Of a stretch of DNA of 7,047 nucleotides, positions 1 to 6,035 are shown piece by piece (within the stretch, counting starts at the first letter, position 1; each line of letters opens with the position of its first letter). The notes beneath the pieces were generated by a model, which was not told the origin of the DNA, did no database searches, and worked only from the letters and a program-made list of their open reading frames with translations. A program made the position numbers and the translations under genes. Source of the DNA: JBBIJH01 sp037446075 (GTDB lineage: Bacteria; Bacteroidota; Ignavibacteria; UBA10030; JAHEZR01). The stretch spans positions 1-7,047 of the forward strand of contig JBBIJH010000145.1 of the NCBI GenBank assembly GCA_037446075.1. The letters are read 5' to 3'.

Positions 1-2
1 TA

Positions 3-95
3 GCGCTCAAGAGAGAACGGCAAATCAAACGGATGAAAAGCCGGGCATATATCGAGAGGCTCATCCGTCACGCAGGAGGTCGTCCCGATCTTTAG
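3..95 (+). CDS. GIY-YIG nuclease family protein, C-terminal end (5' partial)
   Basis: Only the last 30 codons lie in the window, in the frame starting at base 3, ending with TAG at 93-95. The tail begins ALKRERQIKRMKSR, continues AYIERLIRHAGG and ends RPDL. The basic pattern KRE.QIKR.KSR, followed by a helix with IE.LI, is the usual C-terminal signature of small stand-alone GIY-YIG domain proteins (about 80-100 residues, UvrC/SLX1-like fold). The catalytic GIY-YIG motif would lie upstream of the window and cannot be checked, so activity is unknown. Such genes are common, often multicopy, in Bacteroidota and candidate-phylum genomes, and the true role of most is not established. The last codons (RPDL and stop) are written by the left arm and loop of a hairpin at 83-103, so the present C-terminus may have been set by insertion of that palindrome. 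Confidence 0.75.
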   Translation, partial: ALKRERQIKRMKSRAYIERLIRHAGGRPDL

Positions 96-103
96 GATCG
101 GGA
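83..103. repeat. Perfect 8-bp inverted repeat containing the GIY-YIG stop codon
   Basis: TCCCGATC (83-90) and GATCGGGA (96-103) are exact reverse complements around a 5-base TTTAG loop (91-95). The loop holds the TAG stop of the upstream reading frame. No T tract follows, so it is not a classical intrinsic terminator, although it would form a stable RNA hairpin. It interrupts a sequence resembling a tRNA T arm and acceptor strand: GGTCG before the hairpin and AGTCCCGTCGGCCCCGCTCA after it. It may be a small dispersed palindromic element. Confidence 0.7.
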
Positions 104-193
104 AGTCCCGTCGGCCCCGCTCATGGAGTGACATTAGAGGGAGATGTCCTCGAGGCATCCAAGAGCAGATTGACGTCACCTGAATTTGCGGTG

Positions 194-215
194 CGCCTGT
201 CCTGCCATACAGGCG
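194..215. repeat. Perfect 7-bp inverted repeat
   Basis: CGCCTGT (194-200) and ACAGGCG (209-215) are exact reverse complements with an 8-base loop, CCTGCCAT. The hairpin lies immediately upstream of the second tRNA-end-like copy and has no T tract. It is probably a second member of the local cluster of small palindromes. Confidence 0.5.
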
Positions 216-218
216 GGA

Positions 219-260
219 AGGTCGCGGGTTTTCCGACGAAGTCGGGACCGGCCCCGCTGT
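219..260 (+). repeat. Degenerate second copy of the tRNA-3'-end-like sequence, with internal hairpin
   Basis: The segment starts AGGTCGCGGGTT and ends GGCCCCGCTG. Both ends recall the segment at 77-123, which has GAGGTCG before and CGGCCCCGCTC after its hairpin. In each copy a hairpin sits in the middle. Here it is 231-247: TTCCGAC pairs with GTCGGGA across a GAA loop, with six Watson-Crick pairs and one T-G wobble. In the same relative frame both copies would translate to an xGG start and an APL ending, so they look like diverged copies of one sequence. No acceptor 5' strand, D arm or anticodon arm is visible, so this is not a tRNA gene. Confidence 0.4.
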
Positions 261-347
261 GCCTCACCTCGCTAACCCCCTATCTCTTAGGCGAGTATGG
301 CCTGCCGGATCTTCCCTCTGAGTGTTATCATCACCTGGAGAATCGGG

Positions 348-362
348 ATTGAGAACAATACT
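348..362 (+). repeat. 15-bp direct repeat, left copy
   Basis: ATTGAGAACAATACT is found here and again, without mismatch, at 1359-1373. Chance occurrence of an exact 15-mer pair within about 7 kb is unlikely. A GAGAA motif lies just upstream of both copies, but at slightly different distances (5 and 7 bases). The pair brackets the CBS gene and the minus-strand relic. Confidence 0.7.
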
Positions 363-476
363 GATGACGCATTAAGTCGATGAAGCACCTCTCCCGGCAG
401 TCCCATCCCCCGCTGGTCTACATCTTTTCTTTGCACGAATCTCTCAAAAACAGCTCATTTCGACGGCCTTTCCATC

Positions 477-505
477 TTGACATTTCAGTTCTCTATATTT
501 AAGAT
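477..505 (+). promoter_or_regulatory. Predicted sigma70-type promoter of the CBS gene
   Basis: A perfect -35 box TTGACA (477-482) is followed, after a 17-base spacer, by TAAGAT (500-505), which matches four of six -10 consensus bases. Transcription would start near 512, leaving a leader of about 95 bases before the ATG at 608. The position in a gene-free region directly upstream of a gene supports the call. The weak -10 makes it only moderately certain. Confidence 0.45.
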
Positions 506-607
506 ACTGCAGGTTATCGACCGTCCCGGACTGCTTCAGTTGCTCAGTACTCTGTGCAGAACAACCCGTCGATCAGAACTGAGACCACATTAGAAAGGAG
601 CCAGCCG

Positions 608-1042
608 ATGACTACCGTCAAGCAAATCCTCGAAACAAAGGGCCATGAAGTCTGGTCCGTCCCACCGGATGCGACCGTCTATGACGCCTTGAGAATAATG
701 GCGGAGAAAAACATCGGTGCCCTACTGGTCCTCGACGCACATAAGTTGAAGGGCATAATTTCCGAGCGAGATTATGCAAGAAAGGTCGTCCTCAAAGGAA
801 AATTCTCCAGAGAAACTCCTGTCGAGGAAATTATGAGCACAAATGTCGTTACCGTGCGACCCGATCACTCGATTGAAGAATGCATGGCCCTGATGACCGA
901 CAAGCGAATCCGCCATCTTCCAGTCCTTGAGAATGAAAGACTGGTCGGGATCATCTCCATCGGTGATGTCGTGAAGGCCTATATCTCCGAACAGGAGTTT
1001 ACGATCAAGCAGCTGGAGAATTATATTACAGGGAGCAGATAG
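608..1042 (+). CDS. CBS-domain pair protein (stand-alone, 144 aa)
   Basis: The protein consists of two CBS domains in tandem (a Bateman module) with no attached enzyme or transporter domain. Domain 1 covers about residues 13-65 and includes GALLVLDAHKLKGIISERDY. Domain 2 covers about residues 75-128 and includes IRHLPVLENERLVGIISIGD. The IISERDYARK and RHLPV...GIISIGDVV signatures are typical of this family. Such modules usually bind adenosine nucleotides (AMP, ATP, sometimes SAM) in the cleft between the domains and act as cytoplasmic energy or redox sensors; the ligand here is unknown. A short amphipathic tail (SEQEFTIKQLENYITGSR) follows. I chose ATG 608 because AAAGGAG (594-600) lies 7 bases upstream. 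A longer frame from GTG 554 would add 18 residues without a binding site. The gene appears monocistronic, with its own promoter at 477-505 and no close neighbour. Confidence 0.9.
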   Translation: MTTVKQILETKGHEVWSVPPDATVYDALRIMAEKNIGALLVLDAHKLKGIISERDYARKVVLKGKFSRETPVEEIMSTNVVTVRPDHSIEECMALMTDKRIRHLPVLENERLVGIISIGDVVKAYISEQEFTIKQLENYITGSR

Positions 1043-1116
1043 AGAGCAGAGCCGGGAATGCCAGTTTTCTCCAGCGACTGGTACGGCGGACAGTGAAAAG
1101 AGAAAAAGGCCAGTGT

Positions 1117-1140
1117 CCCTTTCTGAAACGGGAATCTTTT
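1117..1140 (+). terminator. Weak possible intrinsic terminator of the CBS gene
   Basis: CCCTTT (1117-1122) can pair with AAACGGG (1126-1132) across a CTG loop, with one bulged C, followed by AATCTTTT (1133-1140). The stem is short and the T tract interrupted, and it starts about 75 bases after the stop codon. It may be incidental. Confidence 0.25.
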
Positions 1141-1319
1141 GTAAGCTATAGAAATAGCGGGGGACTGCGACAGCATTACCATTGATTTCCCGAACTTTGC
1201 TCACGTCATGATTCTCTCCTTTCGGATACTTCAGCCCGGGTGAGAATGGCTCTCGCGTTGGAGAAGAGGGCGAGTTCTCCAGCCTGTGGCACCTCACGAG
1301 TTTCATCCTTTCTGGATCC
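1136..1319 (-). pseudogene. Possible decayed fragment of a helical, phage/MGE-type hypothetical protein
   Basis: On the minus strand, the frame following a TAA at 1322-1320 reads GELALFSNARAILTRAE and ends at TGA (1208-1206). Shifted by one base, the sequence continues from 1204 as VSKVREINGNAVAVPRYFYS. Joined, these follow the spacing of a family I recall from phage and mobile regions: ALx3ARx2L..A, then V..V+.I...A.A...Y. That comparison is from memory and unverified. A 25-27-base imperfect tandem duplication sits at the break (about 1178-1230), so that EVSERRES is followed by DVSKVREIN; this would explain the frameshift. No start codon or full-length frame survives. An AAAGGAG upstream of ATG 1209 leads only to ATG-ACG-TGA. 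It may be coincidence. Confidence 0.3.
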
Positions 1320-1358
1320 TTAAGGTGGCATTCCCAAGATTGCAACGAGAACATTCAA

Positions 1359-1373
1359 ATTGAGAACAATACT
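1359..1373 (+). repeat. 15-bp direct repeat, right copy
   Basis: This is an exact second copy of ATTGAGAACAATACT (first at 348-362), in the same orientation, 1011 bases downstream. It ends 11 bases before the -35 box at 1385, so it could also be an upstream regulator site for the operon promoter. A GAGAA half-like motif precedes it at 1347-1351. Confidence 0.7.
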
Positions 1374-1384
1374 TCAGAAATCGC

Positions 1385-1413
1385 TTGACAGCGAAGAGAG
1401 AATGCAGTATATT
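1385..1413 (+). promoter_or_regulatory. Strong predicted sigma70-type promoter of the receptor operon
   Basis: A perfect TTGACA (1385-1390) and TATATT (1408-1413) are separated by the ideal 17 bases. Transcription should start near 1420, giving a leader of about 150 bases before ATG 1568. The promoter lies inside an upstream extension of the receptor open frame, which is further evidence that the longer frame is not translated. Confidence 0.65.
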
Positions 1414-1432
1414 CTCCTCAGGGTTACCGACC

Positions 1433-1447
1433 AAGCCTCGGAGGCTT
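1433..1447 (+). repeat. Perfect short palindrome at the start of the operon leader
   Basis: AAGCCTC (1433-1439) and GAGGCTT (1441-1447) are exact reverse complements around one central base. As RNA this would fold as a 6-bp stem with a CGG triloop, about 13 bases into the predicted transcript. It could stabilise the mRNA 5' end or be an operator. There is no T tract. Confidence 0.4.
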
Positions 1448-1541
1448 CTACCTCATGGCTTCACCTCGTTTCGGATGCGACAAGCCGGCTCTATCGAATC
1501 TCTCCTTTGCCGGACTTCAAATCTCAACGTCTCTACAACCA

Positions 1542-1560
1542 CTCCTAAAGTTGAGGAGGT
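1542..1560 (+). promoter_or_regulatory. Near-perfect ribosome binding site with a possible self-sequestering hairpin
   Basis: GAGGAGGT (1553-1560) is complementary to the 16S rRNA 3' end and lies 7 bases before ATG 1568. It fixes that start over the in-frame ATG or GTG codons upstream. CTCCT (1542-1546) can pair with AGGAG (1554-1558) of this site across a 7-base loop, so the leader could mask its own binding site. The stem is only five pairs, so the effect may be small. Confidence 0.5.
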
Positions 1561-1567
1561 CTCAGCG

Positions 1568-4500
1568 ATGAAGAAATGTTTTGCTATTGTTTTGGCTTCG
1601 TCAGTGGCTTTCGTGTCGATTTCTCTCGCGGGGACAACGGGCAAAATAGATGGCACCGTCACAGATGCACGCACCGGAGAAAAACTCCCCTCTGCGAACG
1701 TAATAGTGGAAGGAACTAACCTTGGTGCTACTACCAATGTCGATGGCTACTACGTCATCCTGAACGTTCTACCAGGGACATACCGAGTCAAGGCCTCAAT
1801 GGTCGGTTACGCCCCTCAAACGATCGTGGACGTGAGAGTGAACATCGATCAGACGACGACCGTGAACTTTGCGCTCTTAGAGACCTCCGTTACGACGGAA
1901 GAGATCGTCGTCGTTGCACGAAGGCCGGTTGTGGAAAAGGATGTCTCCGCAAGCAGAACGAACTTAGCCTACTCCGAATTCCAGAACTTACCGGCCATTC
2001 AGACGGTGACCAGCATCATTGGTCTTCAGGCCGGCATTCAGGTCAGCGCCCTTACTGGCGACTTGATCATCCGAGGCGGCAGTGGAGATCAAACCGCCCT
2101 TTTGCTCGATGGGATCACCCTCAGAGACGAGCGTACGAACAGGCCATATCTTGGAATCAGCTACACGGCCGTTGACAATATCCAGATTCAGACGGGAGGA
2201 TTCAATGCCGAGTACGGAAACATCCGCTCGGGTATTATCAACGTGACGACGAAGGAGGGCAGTCCATCTCGATATAGCTTCGGTATGATTTCGCGTATCA
2301 GTCCTCCGAGCCAGAAACATTTCGGCATGTCGCCGAACGACCGGAACTCGTACTGGATCCGTCCGTACGTCGATCCGGCGGTGTGCTGGACGGGAACAAA
2401 GAATGGCGCGTGGGACCCGTTCACGCAGCAGCAATATCCAGAGTTTGAAGGGTGGAATTCCCTCGCGGCGAAAACTTGGACTGATCCCGATCCATCAAAA
2501 CACCTGACGCCTGCTGCTGCACAACAAGTGTTTCTCTGGCAGCACCGACGGGTGCTAGATATCCAGGATCCAGATTATGACATCGATGCCAGCTTCGGGG
2601 GTCCCGTCCCAGGGGGGGAGATGCTTGGCAATCTCCGATTCTTCGCATCGACCCGGAATACTGTCTCGATGTACCTTGTGCCGCTTTCCACCGACAGACT
2701 TCGAGAGTACAATCACCAGCTGAAGCTGACGTCGGACATTGCTTCTGGGATGAAGCTGATGATCGAGGGACTTTATGGGCAATCGAAAGGGACGACGGAC
2801 AATAATGCCGGAAACCCTGGAATCTTCACCACGCCTGCGAGCATTGCCAATAACTTGAACAGGGTGAGCTACATTGATGCCAGAATTTTCGCCACCGATT
2901 ACTGGGCGCCGACACAGATCACTCGGAAAATGCTGGGCGGGAAATTTACACATGTGCTGGCTCCCTCGACCTTCTACGAATTCACAGCGCAGGCCTTCAG
3001 GACAGAATATAGAACAAACCCTGGTCGATTGCGCGACACTACGAAGAAATATCTCTTCGGTGACGGGTACTACCTCGATGAGGCCCCCTTCGGCTACTGG
3101 TATGCTCCCAGCACGGGAATCGATGGCCTGCGTATGGGCGTCGGGTTCAGCAACTCTCGGGACACGAGCAACGTCACGGTCTATACAGCGCGATTTGATA
3201 TGGTGAGTCAAGTCGATAAGTACAACCAGGTTAAGGGTGGATTAGAGTTCGTGTACACCGACAACAACGTCAACTCGGCATCCGTCGATATTTTCCTGCC
3301 AAGTGGCCGTTATCGTACGGTGTGGCATAGGTATCCGGTTCGTGGAGCGGCGTATCTGCAGGACAAGTTAGAGTTTGAAGGAATGATTGTTAACCTTGGA
3401 CTGCGACTTGATTATTCGAATCCTCGTGGCGATTGGTACGTGTACAATCCATTTGATCCAGTCTTTGTCGGTGAACGGTCCTTGGGAATTGACACCATCT
3501 TACAGAAGGAGCCGATAAAGAAGAAGCTTACTCTTAGTCCTAGGTTGGGCGTTTCATTCCCAATCACGGTGAACTCGAAGCTCTATTTTAACTACGGGCA
3601 CTTCAGACAACTCCCGACTCCCGAAAACCTCTTTCTCATTCGACGGTTTCTCGATAACAACAACGTCACGTATCTTGCCGACCCGAACAATCCGCTTCCC
3701 AAAACGGTCGCGTACGAACTCGGCTATGATCATAGCCTGTTTGATCAATACCTCGTTCACGTCGCAGGGTACTACAAGGATGTGAGCGAGCAGCTTACAA
3801 CCACGACCTACGTGAACCCAGCGATCGGTTTATCCTATGCTAAGGCGACGGCAAATGCCTATCAGGACATCAGGGGGTTTGAATTGCAACTGTCAAAAAA
3901 CAGAGGGGATTGGGTTCAAGGGTTTGTCAACTATACCTATATGGTGTCTACGAGTGGCCGCTTCGGTTATCGGCAATTTTCTTCAAAGGCCTCCGACCAA
4001 CGTGTGTACGAACGGGAAAATATCGTCAACGATTTGTATCAGAGTAAACCCGTCCCACAGCCTTACGGCAGAGCAAATATCGATTTCTTCACACCGCACG
4101 ATTTCGGGCCGAAATTCGCGGGCATCAGTATTCTCGGTGACTTGCGTCTCAGTCTGCTTGGGTCTTATTCAGCCGGATCACACTTTACCTGGGTGGGCGG
4201 TGGATCGGCAACAATCCCGGGAATTCAGAATAACGTGCAGTGGAAAGATTTCTTCAATCTCGATGTCCGCTTGACGAAGAGCATCGACGTTGGCACTGTG
4301 AATGTTCAGTTCTTCGCTGATATCACGAATGCCCTAAATATTCAATACTTCAGCCCAGGTGGTTACGGGTTTAAGGACGGGACGGACTTTGACAATTATA
4401 TGCGGTCATTGCACCTGCCTGATGAGATCGCAGGGAGGTTGAACTATGGGAACATCCCTGGGAATGATCGGCCGGGCGATTATCGGAAGCCCGGTGTAAC

Positions 4501-4750
4501 TCCAGTCCCGACTGTTTCTGTTCCAAACCTATCCTCGGTCATCAACCCTTATCCCACTTATCTGTACTACGACGTTAGCACGAAGAAATATATGAAATAT
4601 GCAAACGGCCAGTGGGTCCAGGAGGATCAGGCCAGGGTGGATCAGGTCTTAAAGGACAAGGCGTATATCGATATGCCAAACCTGGATTACTTCACCTTTC
4701 TAAATCCACGGGATGTTTTCTTTGGTGTCAAACTCAACCTCAACTTCTAA
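1568..4750 (+). CDS. TonB-dependent receptor-like outer-membrane protein with carboxypeptidase-regulatory-like N-domain
   Basis: This 1060-residue protein has the full plan of an Oar/SusC-like outer-membrane receptor. A signal peptide covers residues 1-21 (MKKCFAIVLASSVAFVSISLA). A carboxypeptidase-regulatory-like beta-sandwich follows at about 26-103, with GTVTDARTGEKLPSANV, TNVDGYY and LPGTYRV. A TonB-box-like EEIVV is at 111-115. The plug domain is at about 120-230, with LIIRGGSGDQTALLLDGITL and GGFNAEYGNIRSGIINVTTK. The rest should be the beta barrel, ending in GVKLNLNF, whose terminal phenylalanine fits the BAM recognition signal. The family takes up large ligands with TonB energy or serves as an export-linked barrel; the substrate is unknown. 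There is no SusD-type partner in the window, so glycan uptake is not favoured. The start rests on the ribosome binding site at 1553-1560 and the signal peptide. It is the first gene of an operon, with the next start 37 bases after its stop. Confidence 0.88.
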   Translation: MKKCFAIVLASSVAFVSISLAGTTGKIDGTVTDARTGEKLPSANVIVEGTNLGATTNVDGYYVILNVLPGTYRVKASMVGYAPQTIVDVRVNIDQTTTVNFALLETSVTTEEIVVVARRPVVEKDVSASRTNLAYSEFQNLPAIQTVTSIIGLQAGIQVSALTGDLIIRGGSGDQTALLLDGITLRDERTNRPYLGISYTAVDNIQIQTGGFNAEYGNIRSGIINVTTKEGSPSRYSFGMISRISPPSQKHFGMSPNDRNSYWIRPYVDPAVCWTGTKNGAWDPFTQQQYPEFEGWNSLAAKTWTDPDPSKHLTPAAAQQVFLWQHRRVLDIQDPDYDIDASFGGPVPGGEMLGNLRFFASTRNTVSMYLVPLSTDRLREYNHQLKLTSDIASGMKLMIEGLYGQSKGTTDNNAGNPGIFTTPASIANNLNRVSYIDARIFATDYWAPTQITRKMLGGKFTHVLAPSTFYEFTAQAFRTEYRTNPGRLRDTTKKYLFGDGYYLDEAPFGYWYAPSTGIDGLRMGVGFSNSRDTSNVTVYTARFDMVSQVDKYNQVKGGLEFVYTDNNVNSASVDIFLPSGRYRTVWHRYPVRGAAYLQDKLEFEGMIVNLGLRLDYSNPRGDWYVYNPFDPVFVGERSLGIDTILQKEPIKKKLTLSPRLGVSFPITVNSKLYFNYGHFRQLPTPENLFLIRRFLDNNNVTYLADPNNPLPKTVAYELGYDHSLFDQYLVHVAGYYKDVSEQLTTTTYVNPAIGLSYAKATANAYQDIRGFELQLSKNRGDWVQGFVNYTYMVSTSGRFGYRQFSSKASDQRVYERENIVNDLYQSKPVPQPYGRANIDFFTPHDFGPKFAGISILGDLRLSLLGSYSAGSHFTWVGGGSATIPGIQNNVQWKDFFNLDVRLTKSIDVGTVNVQFFADITNALNIQYFSPGGYGFKDGTDFDNYMRSLHLPDEIAGRLNYGNIPGNDRPGDYRKPGVTPVPTVSVPNLSSVINPYPTYLYYDVSTKKYMKYANGQWVQEDQARVDQVLKDKAYIDMPNLDYFTFLNPRDVFFGVKLNLNF

Positions 4751-4787
4751 GTTACGGTCAAGAATGAATAGAACTATTGAGGTGGCA

Positions 4788-6035
4788 ATGAAATCGAAAT
4801 TTTCCAGGAAGAAGATTATTTTTCCGGTCTTTCTCACTGCCGTATTCCTCCTGATCCTTTGTGTTTCCGGGAGTGTTGAAGCTCAGGAGACGAAGTGGAT
4901 GAGTGTGGGATCGCTCCAGAGCTGGTATTCGAGCATGGGCTGTGAGATCGAGGAAGGTCGTGTGAAAGTTCAGCAGGATGGATTACGGTGGCCGGCGATC
5001 TACAATTATCAAGACATGGAAGCTGCGAAAGCCCTCTGGATCGCTGTTGGAGATTATAACTATGCAACCGGGGAGAAAGGGCCGGCAGTCGTCCATGTCG
5101 GTCCTCGTGTCTCCGGGATCAACGAATTTTTCCCGATCAAATTCGAGATGGTGAGCAAGTTCCGCCCGCCCGAAGTAATGGTGGATGGAAATCTCTCAGA
5201 GGGCGTTCCCGTTGACAACAATCGTGTGGATCCCACACTGCCGTGTGATCGAATGATCATCAACCAAGTGAACACCGCCCTCGGGATCACGATGACAAGA
5301 AAAATCATGCAGTGGAGCCAGCAGTATCACGATAACTACATGATTTATGACTTCGTCTTTAAGAACACCGGGAACACGGATGCGGATCCCGAGATTGAGA
5401 ACCCAAACCAAACGCTGACGGGCGTGTACTTCTATTGGACGTATCGTTATGCGATCTGCAGAGACACCCGATATGTGATTGGACAGAACCCGACCGGTTG
5501 GGGGATAAATACGATGAATGATGTCCGGGGAGATGGCAACCCGAATCCCACAAGCGCCTTTTTCGCTCGGAACAAGTACAATCTGACCAATATTCGCGCT
5601 TCGTTCTCATGGCACGGGAAGTACCCGCCTTTCACTCAGTACGATAATATCGGCGGTCCAATATGGACACCTTACTATGACAAGACGGACACAGTTGGTC
5701 GGTTGGGAGCGGCGCAGTTTGTGGGGAATGCAACTGCTTATGCTCAGAAATCGGTAACCGATCTTTCGGACGATCCGGGGCAGCCCTCCACGATGTCTTA
5801 CGAAGGCTCCGACGAACCGAACACGTCGGGAAACGATTTCCGCAACCCGGTCAGGAACAGGTCAGAGTACGAATGGATCACGCGCGGGCGAGTCGTGCCT
5901 CATCAGATCCGTCCATCGGCATCAGCGGGGCGACTACCCCGGGCGGACAGTCGAATGCAAGTGGATACGGTCCGTACACGTTGGGCCCAGGTGACAGCAT
6001 TCACATCGTCATCGTCGAGGCTGCAGCCGGCTTGA
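4788..6035 (+). CDS. Secreted T9SS-type protein, N-terminal piece (frameshifted gene)
   Basis: This frame reads 415 codons, but only about the first 370 belong to the true protein. A signal peptide with basic MKSKFSRKK, a hydrophobic core and probable cleavage after VEA (residue 32) sends it to the periplasm. The following region has no enzyme motif I recognise. It is rich in aromatic residues and beta-type segments such as NYMIYDFVFKNTGNTD (about 184-199), and resembles the N-terminal parts of surface proteins encoded beside PorV-like proteins in Ignavibacteria relatives. From about residue 373 (PHQIRPSASAGRLPRADS...) the composition changes to a low-quality read-through that ends at TGA 6033-6035. 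The continuation lies in another frame (to 6877). ATG 4788 is chosen because of GAGGTGG just upstream and the signal peptide; ATG 4764 lacks a binding site. The gene may be a real pseudogene or carry a sequencing error. Confidence 0.7.
   Translation: MKSKFSRKKIIFPVFLTAVFLLILCVSGSVEAQETKWMSVGSLQSWYSSMGCEIEEGRVKVQQDGLRWPAIYNYQDMEAAKALWIAVGDYNYATGEKGPAVVHVGPRVSGINEFFPIKFEMVSKFRPPEVMVDGNLSEGVPVDNNRVDPTLPCDRMIINQVNTALGITMTRKIMQWSQQYHDNYMIYDFVFKNTGNTDADPEIENPNQTLTGVYFYWTYRYAICRDTRYVIGQNPTGWGINTMNDVRGDGNPNPTSAFFARNKYNLTNIRASFSWHGKYPPFTQYDNIGGPIWTPYYDKTDTVGRLGAAQFVGNATAYAQKSVTDLSDDPGQPSTMSYEGSDEPNTSGNDFRNPVRNRSEYEWITRGRVVPHQIRPSASAGRLPRADSRMQVDTVRTRWAQVTAFTSSSSRLQPA

Larger units (their letters stand above)
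96..476. other. Gene-free stretch between the GIY-YIG tail and the CBS gene promoter
   Basis: I see no credible gene here. A 74-codon open frame at 128-352 has no ribosome binding site. Its translation is mostly low-complexity or palindrome-derived (for example TGGKVAGFPTKSGPAPL), so I do not call it. The stretch holds the degenerate tRNA-end-like copy at 219-260, two hairpins (194-215 and 231-247), and the left copy of a 15-bp direct repeat (348-362). Bases 363-476 show no recognisable structure. Confidence 0.6.
1043..1384. other. Gene-poor stretch between the CBS gene and the operon promoter
   Basis: No intact gene is visible. It contains a weak terminator-like hairpin near 1117-1140, an imperfect inverted repeat at 1088-1118 (GGACAGTG against CAGTGTCC, seven pairs and one G-G mismatch), a probable decayed minus-strand gene fragment (1136-1319), and the right copy of the 15-bp direct repeat (1359-1373). 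A 210-codon minus-strand open frame (722-1354) runs antisense through the CBS gene; its part over that gene is a shadow. Confidence 0.5.

Noticed and set aside
77..123. A functional tRNA gene
   Set aside because: Only a T-arm/acceptor-like 3' end is present; no matching acceptor 5' strand, D arm or anticodon arm is found upstream.
128..352. 74-codon open frame after the GIY-YIG tail
   Set aside because: It has no ribosome binding site, its translation is low-complexity and passes through palindromes and a tRNA-end-like repeat, and it resembles no protein I know.
722..1354. 210-codon minus-strand open frame overlapping the CBS gene
   Set aside because: About half is antisense to a clearly real gene. 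Only the 1136-1319 part carries a possible relic, and that needs a frame change.
1385..1567. 61-codon N-terminal extension of the receptor frame
   Set aside because: It covers the predicted promoter and leader, would bury the signal peptide, and lacks a ribosome binding site. ATG 1568 has an excellent one.
2612..2618. Run of seven G in the receptor gene, possible phase-variation tract
   Set aside because: The frame is intact across it, seven bases is short for phase variation, and the codons fit a normal PGGE turn.
2555..3211. 218-codon minus-strand open frame inside the receptor gene
   Set aside because: It is a shadow of the receptor coding sequence, with no ribosome binding site or recognisable domain.
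5889..5908. Programmed -1 ribosomal frameshift in the secreted-protein gene
   Set aside because: No slippery heptamer is visible, and I saw no internal SD-like stimulator or obvious downstream stem.
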